A stretch of 64,000 nt of DNA from Rubrobacter aplysinae (GTDB taxonomy: Bacteria; Actinomycetota; Rubrobacteria; Rubrobacterales; Rubrobacteraceae): positions 186,001 to 250,000 of the forward strand of contig NZ_LEKH01000002.1 of the NCBI RefSeq assembly GCF_001029505.1, in the 5' to 3' direction. A model generated the notes under the pieces. That model was not told the DNA's origin and did not search any database. It worked only from the letters and a program-made list of their open reading frames with translations. A program made the position numbers and the translations under genes. Numbering within the stretch: the stretch's first letter is position 1; the number at the start of each line of letters is the position of its first letter. Shown piece after piece: positions 42,571 to 51,828 of the stretch.

Positions 42571-43494
42571 ATGAAGCATCGCGCGGGCATCGTCGGGCTC
42601 GGGAGCATCGCGTCGAAGATGTACCTGCCCCTACTCTGCAACCATCCCGGGGTAGAGGTCGCGGGGCTTGTGAGCCGCTCACCCGAAACCGTGCAGTCGT
42701 ACGGCGAGCAGTACGGCGTTTCTCACCGCTCTACCGATCTGCGGCAACTGCTGGTCCTGGAGCCGGAGATCGTGTTCGTCAGCTCCCCCACCGAAACCCA
42801 CTTCGAGATCGTGACGCAGTGCCTCAGAGCGGGCGTGAACGTATACGTGGACAAGCCGCTCTCCTACGATCTAGCCGAGGCCGAGGAGATGGCGGCGCTG
42901 GCGGAGGCGCGGGGGCTGCTGCTGGCGGTCGGATTCAACCGGCGGTTCGTGCCGCTCTACCGCGAGGCCCGGGACTGGATGGAAGCGGGAGGCGGCCTCG
43001 AGCTCGCGGTGGCGCACAAGAGCCGCACCGCCTCCCAGCGCGCCCCGGCCCGTCAGACCGTCTACGACGACCTCATACACGTTGTAGACACGCTCGTGTG
43101 GCTCGGCGGCCCCGCCGCCGAGACGCTGCACTACGCCCAACGCCTGGACGACGCCGGACGGCTCCTCACCGCGACCGGGACGCTGTCTCTGGGCGAGGCG
43201 GCGGCGCAGTTCTGGATGCAGCGCAGCTCCGGGGGCAACGGCGAGAGCCTGGAGCTGCACGGCGGGGGCAGATACGCCAGGGTCACCGGCCTCGAACGCG
43301 GGGTACTCGGGAAAGAGGGCACGGAGCTGACCCGGGTGCCCGGCGGCTGGGACCCCGTCGCCCACCGCAGAGGCTTCACCGGCATGATAGATCACGTGCT
43401 GCAGAGCCTCGCCGAACCCACAGCCTGCGAGGTGGGAGCGGAGAAGGTGCTCCCGACGCACCGCATCTGCGAACAGCTCCTTTTACGGCATTGA
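42571..43494 (+). CDS. Gfo/Idh/MocA-family oxidoreductase
   Basis: NAD(P)-dependent sugar dehydrogenase-like protein, 307 residues. The Rossmann loop RAGIVGLGSIASKMYLPLL is at the N-terminus, with VDKPLSYDLAEAEEM (the EKP motif as DKP) and FNRRFVPLYREA in the C-terminal domain. It is the last gene of the amino-sugar operon, 10 bases after the fusion gene. It may act on an N-acetyl or anhydro sugar from wall turnover; the substrate is not known. Confidence 0.87.
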   Translation: MKHRAGIVGLGSIASKMYLPLLCNHPGVEVAGLVSRSPETVQSYGEQYGVSHRSTDLRQLLVLEPEIVFVSSPTETHFEIVTQCLRAGVNVYVDKPLSYDLAEAEEMAALAEARGLLLAVGFNRRFVPLYREARDWMEAGGGLELAVAHKSRTASQRAPARQTVYDDLIHVVDTLVWLGGPAAETLHYAQRLDDAGRLLTATGTLSLGEAAAQFWMQRSSGGNGESLELHGGGRYARVTGLERGVLGKEGTELTRVPGGWDPVAHRRGFTGMIDHVLQSLAEPTACEVGAEKVLPTHRICEQLLLRH

Positions 43495-43697
43495 GCCGCG
43501 AGGCTAAAAAGGTCTTACGTCTTACCGGCCAGAGCCGATCCCGGACAGCTTCCGCGCGGTTATGCAGGGTAACCAACGTGAGGGAGCCGGCACGGGGCGG
43601 AATCTACGGGTGGCGGGAGGCTGGAGCTTCGGTAGGGCCTATCCTGGGTTAGGGCCCGGCACCGGAGACCGCCACGCAGGGCCCGCCTCGTCGTACG

Positions 43698-45143
43698 TCA
43701 CGGGCTCCCGGTCAAGGTTTTCTCCGGCTCATCTTCCGTGGGCTCCTCGGAGACACCGGGGATCGTGACCAGGATGGCGTCCACGTCGGTGTCGCGCTGC
43801 TTGCCCCTGTACCAGTAGATGCCGAATATGACGAGGCCGACGGCCAGCCACGGGATGTAGATGGCGAGCGTCGAGAGCTCCCCGAAGTTTCCGGTGAATA
43901 ACGCTCCCCAGTTCGCCGCTTGTGTGATGGTCCCGGCTGACCCGATTATCGCGACGGGGATGGTTAGATAGAACCACGCCCCCGGCTGAAAAGCGGCCTG
44001 AGAGGCCAACGAGTTCGCCTCCCGCCGCTTCAGGTAGAGGTAGCCGGCCGCCAGCGAGACGGCCAGGTATGCGATCAGGTAGCTGAACGTCGAGATGGCG
44101 ATGATCTGGTTGACCCCACTAGACCAGAACGTGAGCGCGGAGGCGGCGACGTACATCGTGAGCAGCGACCAGTGAGGCGTCCGGAACCGCTCGCTAACCC
44201 GCGAGAACTGCTTGGGGAACACCTCGTCCCACGACCACGAGTACGGGATCTTGATGGCCGCGGCCATCACCGCGTGGACGGTGGAGGAGGTGGCGAGCAG
44301 ACCTCCGACGGCGACGACGGCGGTGGCGTAGCCGCCGAGGAACGTGGAGGCGGCGGTCGCCAGCGGCTGCGTGGAGTCCGACAGCACGGTGTAATCGCTC
44401 ACGACGCCGTAGATGACAAATGCCGTCAGCATGTACAGGACGATAAGGATGCCGGTCCCGCCGAGCATCGCCAACGGTAGGTTGCGCCCGGGATTTCTGA
44501 CCTCCGCTCCAAACTGTGCTGCGATCTCGATGCCGAGGAACGCGAAAAACAGCGGGACGATGGCGGTGGTGAACCCGCCTAGCCCACCCGTGAAGAACGG
44601 CTGGTAGCTCGCGGTGTCTATGGAGAACATCCCCGGTATCACGAGCAAGAGGAGGGTGGCGATGAGGAGCCAGAACAGGAGGCTCTGCGCCACGCTATAC
44701 CCTTTCACCCCGATGAGATTGATAACAAAGAGGACCGTCAGCAACCCGAACCCGGAGAGCACGGGAGGGACGCCGGGGAAGAACACGTTGAGATAGCTGC
44801 CGAACCCGAGGGCGACGACCGCGGCGGCCGCCATGTAGCCCAGCCACTTGGTCCAGGTAACGACGAACCCTAACAAGCGGCTGTTGAACGACCGCGAAAC
44901 GAAGGTGTACGCCCCGCCCGCCGCGGGGAAGATGGTCGCCATCCAGCCGTAGTTTATGGCGACGGCCAGCGCGACGACGCCCAGCAGCGCCACCGCGAGG
45001 ATCACGCTCGGCCCCGTAGTGCTGCTGGCGGTGCCTATCGTAACGAATAGCCCCGCCCCGAGCGTACCGGCGATCACGGTGGCGATGGCCCCCACCGGCC
45101 CCATGCTCCGCGAAAGGCTGTTATCCCTGCTCTCCGACTCCAC
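43698..45143 (-). CDS. APC-superfamily amino-acid permease
   Basis: A 481-residue transporter with about twelve helices. The N-terminal GPVGAIATVIAGTLGAGLFV loop and AAGGAYTFVSRSFNSRLLGF in helix 3 are typical of the APC family. GTG 45143 follows GGAGGTGG. The C-terminus is a charged tail. It stands alone, convergent with the amino-sugar operon. The substrate cannot be decided. Confidence 0.9.
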   Translation of the reverse strand: MESESRDNSLSRSMGPVGAIATVIAGTLGAGLFVTIGTASSTTGPSVILAVALLGVVALAVAINYGWMATIFPAAGGAYTFVSRSFNSRLLGFVVTWTKWLGYMAAAAVVALGFGSYLNVFFPGVPPVLSGFGLLTVLFVINLIGVKGYSVAQSLLFWLLIATLLLLVIPGMFSIDTASYQPFFTGGLGGFTTAIVPLFFAFLGIEIAAQFGAEVRNPGRNLPLAMLGGTGILIVLYMLTAFVIYGVVSDYTVLSDSTQPLATAASTFLGGYATAVVAVGGLLATSSTVHAVMAAAIKIPYSWSWDEVFPKQFSRVSERFRTPHWSLLTMYVAASALTFWSSGVNQIIAISTFSYLIAYLAVSLAAGYLYLKRREANSLASQAAFQPGAWFYLTIPVAIIGSAGTITQAANWGALFTGNFGELSTLAIYIPWLAVGLVIFGIYWYRGKQRDTDVDAILVTIPGVSEEPTEDEPEKTLTGSP

Positions 45144-45375
45144 GTACCACCTCCCCGACGATCAGGAACAGCCCGAAAGCATCCCCACCCGACTCCCGTA
45201 TGCGCGCCAATGTACACGAAGGCTCACATAGTCGCAACGGATACGAAAATCCTACCCGCCCGGTCCCCGGCGCCCACCGGCTTGCCCCACGAGAGGAGGA
45301 TGGCCGCCACCCCGGCCAGGCATCTGACTCTACGCGGGCCGGGACGATTCGCCTTAACGGCCCCCGAGCCTGCTT

Positions 45376-45546
45376 CTAGGAATGCTCCTCGACTATCCGT
45401 ATCTCCTCGTCGGTGAGGCCGGCTCGTACACGAGGGCGTCTATCTGCCTGTCAGTCGCCGTGATTTGGTGCCCGATAACGGTCCGCTCCCGCTCGATCCT
45501 CGCCTCCGCCAATCTCTCGTGCAGCCCGAGAATCCGCTCCACCACA
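45376..45546 (-). pseudogene. relic A of a type IIG restriction-methylase C-terminus
   Basis: Read on the minus strand it gives GLHERLAEARIERERTVIGH, QITATDRQIDALVYE, then a 4-bp deletion that breaks the frame before GLTDEEIRIVE-like sequence and TAG. The ATDRQIDxLVYELYGLTDEE ending is typical of Eco57I-type restriction-modification proteins. It is the first of three related relics; the upstream end runs into the mazF-like stop. Confidence 0.7.
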
Positions 45547-45894
45547 TCATCCGAGGTCGAACAGCCTGCAAAGCTTCTCTTGTACCTCGTTCCACACGTC
45601 GGGCGGCAGTGAGCCCAGTTCGCGCCGGATCAAGGGCGCCGCCACCGTCATCAGGCGGTACAGCCGCAGCACGGAGACCACGCGCAAGCCCGTCTCGCCG
45701 TAACCCTGACGTTCAGGGTCCAGCACCACGTCGGTATCCAATGGTTGATCCGGCATCCGGCTGGTTATGAAAGCGAGGACCACGTGATCGTAAGGACCGA
45801 TGGGGTCCGTCAGGCAGACCGCGGGCCGAACCTTGGAGGTGGAGAGATCGTCAAACGGGAATGGTAGGAGGACTACCTTACCCCTGGTCGCCAA
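45547..45894 (-). CDS. MazF/PemK-family toxin
   Basis: 115 residues, probable mRNA endonuclease of a type II toxin-antitoxin pair. KVVLLPFPFDDLSTSKVRPA is the family N-terminus, with VLAFITSRMP and the C-terminal basic helix after RLYRLMTV. The start TTG 45894 overlaps the antitoxin gene by 17 bases, as expected for a co-expressed pair. The 3' end merges with relic A. Confidence 0.85.
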   Translation of the reverse strand: MATRGKVVLLPFPFDDLSTSKVRPAVCLTDPIGPYDHVVLAFITSRMPDQPLDTDVVLDPERQGYGETGLRVVSVLRLYRLMTVAAPLIRRELGSLPPDVWNEVQEKLCRLFDLG

Positions 45895-46180
45895 AAGGCC
45901 GCCCGTCCTCCAGAGTGTAGATGTCCTCTTCGGCGTCGTGCAGAAAGCCGAATGCGGGATTGTTGGCGGCGGATCGGAGCCACTCCCCCTCTTCAGAAAC
46001 TTCCGCGCTCTCCGATGCCTCCTCGGAGATCAGCACGATCACCCGCACCTTGCCGGAGCCACCGAACGGCAGCGGCTCGTCGAGATGCAGCCGCCGCTGC
46101 TCGTCTATGCTCCCAGTAACCTCGATGGCTCTAACAGCGCCCTCCACGGCGGTGCTCCTTTTCGGCTCTCTGGCCTGCAT
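45878..46180 (-). CDS. probable antitoxin of the MazF-like toxin
   Basis: 100 residues. A short beta-rich N-terminal part (AIEVTGSIDEQRRLHLDEPL, KVRVIVLISEE) resembles small antitoxin DNA-binding domains, and the acidic C-terminus (EWLRSAANNPAFGFLHDAEE, DIYTLEDGRPF) would wrap the toxin. It precedes and overlaps the toxin gene. Family assignment rests mainly on context and on this recurring tail pattern. Confidence 0.72.
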   Translation of the reverse strand: MQAREPKRSTAVEGAVRAIEVTGSIDEQRRLHLDEPLPFGGSGKVRVIVLISEEASESAEVSEEGEWLRSAANNPAFGFLHDAEEDIYTLEDGRPFGDQG

Positions 46181-46237
46181 TATAGTCTCTCGTCTTCCAT
46201 CTCTGAGTCGGCTGACTCTAGTCTAGCGAGTCGTAGC

Positions 46238-46360
46238 CTACTCGGCTATCCGTATCTCCTCGTTGGTGAGGCCGTACAGCTCGTACACGAGAGCGTCTAT
46301 CTGCTTGTCGGTGGCCGAGATCTGGTGCCCGATCACGCGGTCCTCTTCGGCTCGATCTAC
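46238..46360 (-). pseudogene. relic B of a type IIG restriction-methylase C-terminus
   Basis: The minus strand reads RAEEDRVIGHQISATDKQID, ALVYELYGLTNEEIRIAE and TAG, in one intact frame of about 38 codons with no credible start. It lies between the STAND gene and the antitoxin gene and matches relics A and C. Confidence 0.7.
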
Positions 46361-46374
46361 CCTCTAACAGTCAT

Positions 46375-49047
46375 TTATTCAGGTGCCCCACGCTCTCTGA
46401 GCCACGTGATAACCATCTGTTGCTTGGGGTCTCCGACCGTCTCATATAGCGAGCGTGCCCGACGGACGAGGGCAACGGCCTCGGTAAAATTTCTCGCTTC
46501 GATTAATTGCGCCAAGTTAAACGAGGCGTCTGCTTCTTCCTCAGGTGCACAGGCGTTGTGCGCAGAGACGACTGCGCGACGATAAAGGTCCTCGGCTCGA
46601 TCCGGATGACCAAGACAATCCATAACGTTGCCCTTATCCATCAACGCGACGGCCAGCGACTGCTCATCGTTGTTTTCTTCGGCCCAGGCGATTACACGTT
46701 CAAAGTAGTCGATAGCCTCTTCGTACTCTTCTTCGTTCATACATAGAATGCCTAAGCTCAAGAGCGTCCTGTTGCACTCCAGATCGTCTCCAAGTTCCCC
46801 AAAGACAGAAGCCGCTGCCTTGAAAAATACCCCCGCCCGCCAGGTGTTTCCTGACTGCCGGTAAAAAATACCCAGCTTACGCAAGGTCCGAGCCTCGGTG
46901 TACGAGTCTCTATTTACACGGGAAACGTCTCGCGAGCCTTTGAAGCACCGAAGAGCTTGCTGGTGCTGGCCCGTTGCCGCATAACTTTCTCCTAAAGTTC
47001 CGAGAGCCTGGGATTCGGTGCGCCACTCTTCGATTTCTCGTGCTACTTCCAAGCAGCCCTGTGTGTACTCAATGGCCCTCGCGTAGTCACCGAACGAGTA
47101 GTAGGCTCGTCCGAGGTTGCCCAGGGCCGCGCTCTCTGCGGGACGATCCTCGTTGTTGCGGGCGTTGCGGAGGGCTTGCTCAAAGTAGGGAAGCGCACTG
47201 CGCGGGTCGCCGGCCATCGCGTGCGCAGCCCCCAGATTAGCCTTGTGAGCTTTCACATCTTCCTCGAATCCGAGCATCCCGGCAGCCTCGATCGCCTTTT
47301 CTATCCACCGAATGAGCTCCCGCGGCGGCAGCCGGATTAGAAAGATGTTGGGACCGGCGCTGGCGTATGCCGTGACAATCCGCGCGGCCTCTTCGTCCTC
47401 ACACATGTGGGCCACCGCCCAGGCGTGGGCGGCGCGAATACAGTCGTAATCCTGGTTCAGGTCTTCCAGGGCACGCCGTTGTTCATCCCCACCCTGGTTG
47501 TAAGCCTCGTTGAAGTAGAAGATCTTGGTCTCGTAGTATCTCAGGCGGCGCAGTTGGAGCTCTCTAATGTTTGGTAGTTCGGCATCGTCTTCGATCATTG
47601 AAACAGCGAACGCGGAGAGCAGTGAGTGCATCTGGAATCGTCCGTTGCCGTCCGGTTCGATCAGGCCGCGATCCGTGAGGGCTCGCAGGGTCATGCGTGG
47701 GCCGGATCGCATATCCCACACGTCTTGCGCTGCCGGGATATCGAACGAGATCGGCCGGGGTGGGAAGACGCCGAGCATGGCAAACCTCTTGCGATATAGT
47801 GGTCTCAGCCGCTCGGTGCTTCTACGCAGCAACGCGGTGACAGTAACCGGCACCTCCTGCTCGGCGGCTTGCACGTAGGAAGGAGGGGCTTGTGCCGCGA
47901 GTAATCTCTTGCCCTCGCGCAGTTCTTCGAGCAGTTCCGGAACGTCCAGCCCTCGATAGGACTCTGCGGCGAGAAGGCCACCAGCGACCCGGATAGCCAG
48001 CGGTAAGCCGTCGAGTTCCTGCACCAGTTGGCCCGACTCTTCCAGATGCTCTGTTACGACGTCTAGGGCGAGTTGCCTCAAAAGTTCTAGCGACTCCTCC
48101 TTAGATAACACCCCGAGTCTGTAGATACCTTCAGTCCTCGGAGAGATCTCTTGCGCCACCCGACTGAGGCGGGTGGTGACCAGCGTGCCGCAGCGCCGGC
48201 TTCCTACAGCTAGAGAGGCAGCGTGTGCAGACTCCCAGACATCATCTAGTATTAGCAGCGCCCGCTTCTCGCGCATCGCAGCCGCCAGACGCGCCGAAGC
48301 CTCCGATACGCTCTCTGCATCCGACAAGTCTCCTGCGCCCAAAGCCCTAGCCCAGGTAACGAGAGTAGAGAGGATCTCAGGCTCCTGTCCGAGAGAGGCA
48401 AAGAGCACCCCGTCGGGGAACATCTCCTCTACCTCTCTGTCACAGGCGAGAGCTGCGGCGACCGTAGTCTTTCCGACCCCAGGCCAGCCATGAACCACGG
48501 TAAGCACCTGCACTGGTGCCGACGTCTCATCCTCGACGCCCGTTCTCAGGTTTTCCTTCAACTCGGCAAGATCGTTCTCTCTGCCGACGAACGTCTCAGG
48601 CAGGGCAGGAACCATGCCGAACATTGAAGGCACGGATGTCCTAGCCGCGGACTCTTCATAGAGCTCCCCGCCGAACTTGAAGTTTAGTTCGTAGCGATTG
48701 CCGGTCGCGACGTTCCCACGTATATCGCCGCCTGCACTAACGCTCCGTTCACCCAACGCGACGCTTCTTTTACCAGTGTCCTTCCCACGCCCTGATAGTA
48801 ACCCCAACGCGGTGAGAATCAGGGTCAGCGGCCCGAAGACAAAGTAAGACAAGGATTCGCCATAAACATTCAACGTCCTTACGGTCTCCTCGTTCTCTCC
48901 GGCGGAGCGAACAACCGCTGGCACCCATCCCTCAGCCGTAACTCCCATAACCGACAGAACGGCGGCGAGCACCGCGCCAGCAAGCACTACCGCTCGTCTA
49001 CTGTTCAGCCCTAACCTCCATGCAACAAGATGGCAGCAAGAAGACAC
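46375..49047 (-). CDS. membrane-anchored NB-ARC/TPR STAND protein (defence candidate)
   Basis: 890 residues. Two hydrophobic helices (about 18-38 and 66-86) are followed by a RSVSAGGDIRGNVATGN linker of the kind that joins effector parts to STAND NTPases. The NB-ARC domain has Walker A GWPGVGKTT at 187-195, Walker B ALLILDDVW near 263 and GLPLA at 347-351. A winged helix and about eight TPR-like repeats (from about 600, e.g. SALGNLGRAYYSFGDYARAI) end the protein. STAND proteins with this plan include regulators and anti-phage sensors; a membrane-acting effector is inferred from the two helices. GTG 49047 is the first start, but GGAGG sits at codons 10-11, so a start near 49008 (CTG) or later is possible. 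Confidence 0.85.
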   Translation of the reverse strand: MSSCCHLVAWRLGLNSRRAVVLAGAVLAAVLSVMGVTAEGWVPAVVRSAGENEETVRTLNVYGESLSYFVFGPLTLILTALGLLSGRGKDTGKRSVALGERSVSAGGDIRGNVATGNRYELNFKFGGELYEESAARTSVPSMFGMVPALPETFVGRENDLAELKENLRTGVEDETSAPVQVLTVVHGWPGVGKTTVAAALACDREVEEMFPDGVLFASLGQEPEILSTLVTWARALGAGDLSDAESVSEASARLAAAMREKRALLILDDVWESAHAASLAVGSRRCGTLVTTRLSRVAQEISPRTEGIYRLGVLSKEESLELLRQLALDVVTEHLEESGQLVQELDGLPLAIRVAGGLLAAESYRGLDVPELLEELREGKRLLAAQAPPSYVQAAEQEVPVTVTALLRRSTERLRPLYRKRFAMLGVFPPRPISFDIPAAQDVWDMRSGPRMTLRALTDRGLIEPDGNGRFQMHSLLSAFAVSMIEDDAELPNIRELQLRRLRYYETKIFYFNEAYNQGGDEQRRALEDLNQDYDCIRAAHAWAVAHMCEDEEAARIVTAYASAGPNIFLIRLPPRELIRWIEKAIEAAGMLGFEEDVKAHKANLGAAHAMAGDPRSALPYFEQALRNARNNEDRPAESAALGNLGRAYYSFGDYARAIEYTQGCLEVAREIEEWRTESQALGTLGESYAATGQHQQALRCFKGSRDVSRVNRDSYTEARTLRKLGIFYRQSGNTWRAGVFFKAAASVFGELGDDLECNRTLLSLGILCMNEEEYEEAIDYFERVIAWAEENNDEQSLAVALMDKGNVMDCLGHPDRAEDLYRRAVVSAHNACAPEEEADASFNLAQLIEARNFTEAVALVRRARSLYETVGDPKQQMVITWLRERGAPE

Positions 49048-49209
49048 TCAAGTGGATTTTGATTCATAACCACCCATCTTGACACTCGTTCTCTCGTGTA
49101 CCAACAAACTCATGTAAGCATCTACTTTCGACTGCAAGAGTACCTCACCCTCGGCCCACTGAAGCACTTTCCCTAATAATTACGCGTATTGATGTGGGAA
49201 CCCCCAAAT

Positions 49210-49390
49210 CTAATGCATCACCGCCTCGACTATCTGGACCTCCTCGTCAGTGAGGCCGTATAGCTCGTACACGAGGGGAGTCTATCTGACGGTCGGTTGC
49301 CGTGATCTGGTGCCCGACGACCCTCCTCTCCCGCTCGATCTTCGCCTCCGCCAACCTCTCGTGCAGCCCGACCATCCGCTCGTGCCGCTC
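49210..49390 (-). pseudogene. relic C of a type IIG restriction-methylase C-terminus
   Basis: On the minus strand it reads RMVGLHERLAEAKIERERRV, VGHQITATDRQID, then a 1-base insertion shifts the frame before LVYELYGLTDEEVQIVEA and a TAG. It is closely similar to relic A over about 170 bases. It lies upstream of the STAND gene. The remaining bases 49048-49209 hold no gene. Confidence 0.7.
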
Positions 49391-49512
49391 CGCGTTTGAG
49401 AAGTCTATGATTCTATCCTCTACAAAACTACAGAGCCCGTGGGCGGGCCCGTGGGCGGGTGCGCAAGCGCGGCCCCGGACACGCTAAAGACCCGAAACAC
49501 CCGAAACGCACG

Positions 49513-49551
49513 AAAAAGCGTGGCGCCCGGACCGAAGCCCGCGCGCCACGC
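49513..49551 (-). terminator. rho-independent terminator of the YciE-like gene
   Basis: GCGTGGCGC and GCGCCACGC pair over 9 bp, with the minus-strand transcript running into TTTTT (A-run at 49513-49517 on the + strand). It is about 90 bases beyond the stop of the gene at 49643. Confidence 0.85.
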
Positions 49552-49642
49552 GTGATGATCTGGGTATCTAGGCTTCCGGTGCGGGGGCGGGCGCTCGGAC
49601 CCGTCGCCCGGACGCCGGGCTTCCTGGTTACCCTAGTTGCCT

Positions 49643-50245
49643 CTAGTTGCCCTTCAGCTTGTCCATGAGGCCCTTCTTCTCGCCCTGGTCGTCGTCCTGG
49701 TCCGACTTCTGCACCTTGCGGAAGGCCCCGGCCTTCTTCGCCACGTCGGAGAGGCCCGGGACGTTGTCCTCGGCGGCCTTCGCGGCCTTCTCGGCGTGGT
49801 CCAGGTTCTCCTGTAGCAGGGAGGAGATCTCATCCCGCCCCTCCATCGGAGAGTCGTTCTCGTTCTCCAGCGACTGCACGCTGTTGATGATGCTGCGGTA
49901 CGCGGCGGACTTGTAAAGCTCCTCTTTTATGATCGCCGCGTTTATGAGGATGTCGCGCACGGCTCCGCCTTCGGCCTCTCCTATGCCGGACTGGGCCTCG
50001 CTTATGAGGCCCTGCGTGGCCTGGCAGGTCTCGCGCTCCGGCTCCTCGCCGAGCTTCTCGAATACCTTCTCGATGTTCTGTATCCGCCGCTGGGACTCCT
50101 CGTGGTCCTCCTGCAGCGCGCTCTTGAGGTTACCGTCGTTGGCGCTCTCGGCCCTGTTCTCCCGATCCTCCTGGAGCCGGTGCTCGGCATCGTAGACGTC
50201 ACCCAACTCGTGGACGAATACCTCGTACATGCTGCTGACAGCCAT
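49643..50245 (-). CDS. YciE/DUF892-family ferritin-like protein
   Basis: 200 residues of alpha-helical ferritin-like fold. Markers are YEVFVHELGDVYDAEHRLQE, EDHEESQRRIQNIEKVFEKL, GLISEAQSG and an EELYKSAAYRSI helix. The family is linked to stress responses. The metal-ligand Glu/His pattern is only partly visible by eye. ATG 50245 follows GAGAGG by 6 bases. A lysine/aspartate-rich tail ends the protein. Confidence 0.82.
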   Translation of the reverse strand: MAVSSMYEVFVHELGDVYDAEHRLQEDRENRAESANDGNLKSALQEDHEESQRRIQNIEKVFEKLGEEPERETCQATQGLISEAQSGIGEAEGGAVRDILINAAIIKEELYKSAAYRSIINSVQSLENENDSPMEGRDEISSLLQENLDHAEKAAKAAEDNVPGLSDVAKKAGAFRKVQKSDQDDDQGEKKGLMDKLKGN

Positions 50246-50396
50246 CCTCTACCTCTCTTCTAGCTTCTACGCTTCTTCCGCGTTTACGCGGTAATTTTAC
50301 CCTCTACCAGCATTACCCAGAGGATCGGCGGCTCGAAACATGGCCCGGGGAGCAGATATCCCGGGCGAGGGTGCTTCTCGACCTTCTCCGGCTTCT

Positions 50397-51602
50397 TTAC
50401 CGCACGGCGCCCTGCTCCCGGTCGCGGAGGAGCATCTGCCGCCCGATGAGCACCGCCGTCAGTGCGGCCACGGCCAGCAGAGCCGAGGTCATCCAGGCCG
50501 CACCATAGGAGAAGAGCGCGACCATTACCCCGAACAGGAGAGGTCCGGCGGCGGCCCCGGTGGAGGCCCCGGTCTGGGTGACGCCGGTCGCGGCGGCGGG
50601 AGCCTGCGGGTTCGTCTTTACCACGGCGAAGTTGAAGATCCCGGGCCAGCCCCAGCCGGCGACGAAGGAGATCACGGTCCCCGCCAAGATGGACGCCGGG
50701 CTCCCGACGGCGAGCAGCCCGAACCCGAGCGTCCCCACCCCGAGCATCGCCGCGACCAGCCGGAGCCGGCCGCTCCTCATCCCGTCCGCGAGGTGCCCGA
50801 AGAGCACCCGGACCCCGATACCAGCCGCGCTGCCTACCGCGAGCAGTATCCCCGCCTTCTCGGCCCGTATCCCGGAGGCTACGGAGGCCTCCACCAGGAA
50901 GCCCCCGAGCGGCGTCGCGGCTGCGGAGCCGAGGCCGACCCCGAGCGCGAGCACCGCCATCGGCGCGGCGCGCACGTCCCCGCCTCTACCCTTGGCTCCC
51001 CGCTCTCCGGGCGCCCCCGGGGCGTGCGCCGTCGCCGGGGCATCCCGGGGCACCAGGGCCGCCACGCACAGCGCGAGCGCCGCCGCTCCGACGTAGGCCC
51101 AGCGCCAGCCGACGGTAAGCGCCAGGGTCGGCACCGCGGCCCCGGCCAGCAGGGTCGCCGTCGGTATGGCGGACTGCTTGATCCCGAACGTGAGCCCCTG
51201 GCGGTGCGCCGGGACCTCGCGGGCCAGCGACAGGTTCGCCGCCGGTTGGGCGAGCGAGTTGCCGAACCCGCCGACCACCAGACAGGCCACGAGCGCGCCC
51301 CAGGACCCGGCGAGCACCGCGACCGCAAGCAGAGATGCGGCGCTCACCGTCGCGGCGAGCCGCATCCCGCCGTGGTAGCCGATCCTCTCTACCACCCTTC
51401 CGGATAGCACCGACCACAGCGCCGAGGAGGCGAAGAACGCCGCAACCGCGAGCCCGAGGTAGGCGGCCCCGAAGCCGAGCTCCCCCCGCACCTGAAAAGC
51501 GAGCCCCCCGGTGAGAAATGCCGGCAACACGCCGCAGGTGGCGACCGCCACCGCCAGCAGTACCGGCCGGTACCTTACCCTGATCCAGGCCCCCTGGCTC
51601 AC
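50397..51602 (-). CDS. MFS transporter
   Basis: A 401-residue major facilitator with about twelve helices. The helix 2-3 loop reads SVLSGRVVERIGYHGGMRLA, a variant of the MFS A-motif, and the second half repeats it as FGHLADGMRSGRLRL. GTG 51602 has GGTAGGG upstream. The substrate is unknown; CynX/NimT-like or multidrug-type roles are possible. Confidence 0.87.
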   Translation of the reverse strand: MSQGAWIRVRYRPVLLAVAVATCGVLPAFLTGGLAFQVRGELGFGAAYLGLAVAAFFASSALWSVLSGRVVERIGYHGGMRLAATVSAASLLAVAVLAGSWGALVACLVVGGFGNSLAQPAANLSLAREVPAHRQGLTFGIKQSAIPTATLLAGAAVPTLALTVGWRWAYVGAAALALCVAALVPRDAPATAHAPGAPGERGAKGRGGDVRAAPMAVLALGVGLGSAAATPLGGFLVEASVASGIRAEKAGILLAVGSAAGIGVRVLFGHLADGMRSGRLRLVAAMLGVGTLGFGLLAVGSPASILAGTVISFVAGWGWPGIFNFAVVKTNPQAPAAATGVTQTGASTGAAAGPLLFGVMVALFSYGAAWMTSALLAVAALTAVLIGRQMLLRDREQGAVR

Positions 51603-51828
51603 GCCCTACCGGGCCCCACGATGGGCTCCCCGGCGTGCTCTAAAGGCCCTGCAACGTTCCAGAAGGCGTACACCCGACGATGATAGCACGGTCTCGCCGT
51701 CCCTCCCCCGCTCCGGTCCTCCCGGGCCGGCTCGGGAAAGCTCCGTTGCGGGCGGTGTGGGGCTGTGCAAGAATCGCCTCGGGAGGGGGCTATAAGAGGG
51801 GCAACCAGGAACGACGGGAAGGTGGCGC

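Noticed and set aside
45800-46585. 261-codon + strand frame across the toxin-antitoxin pair
   Set aside because: Antisense to two overlapping genes with clear families, of low-complexity composition and without a ribosome site.
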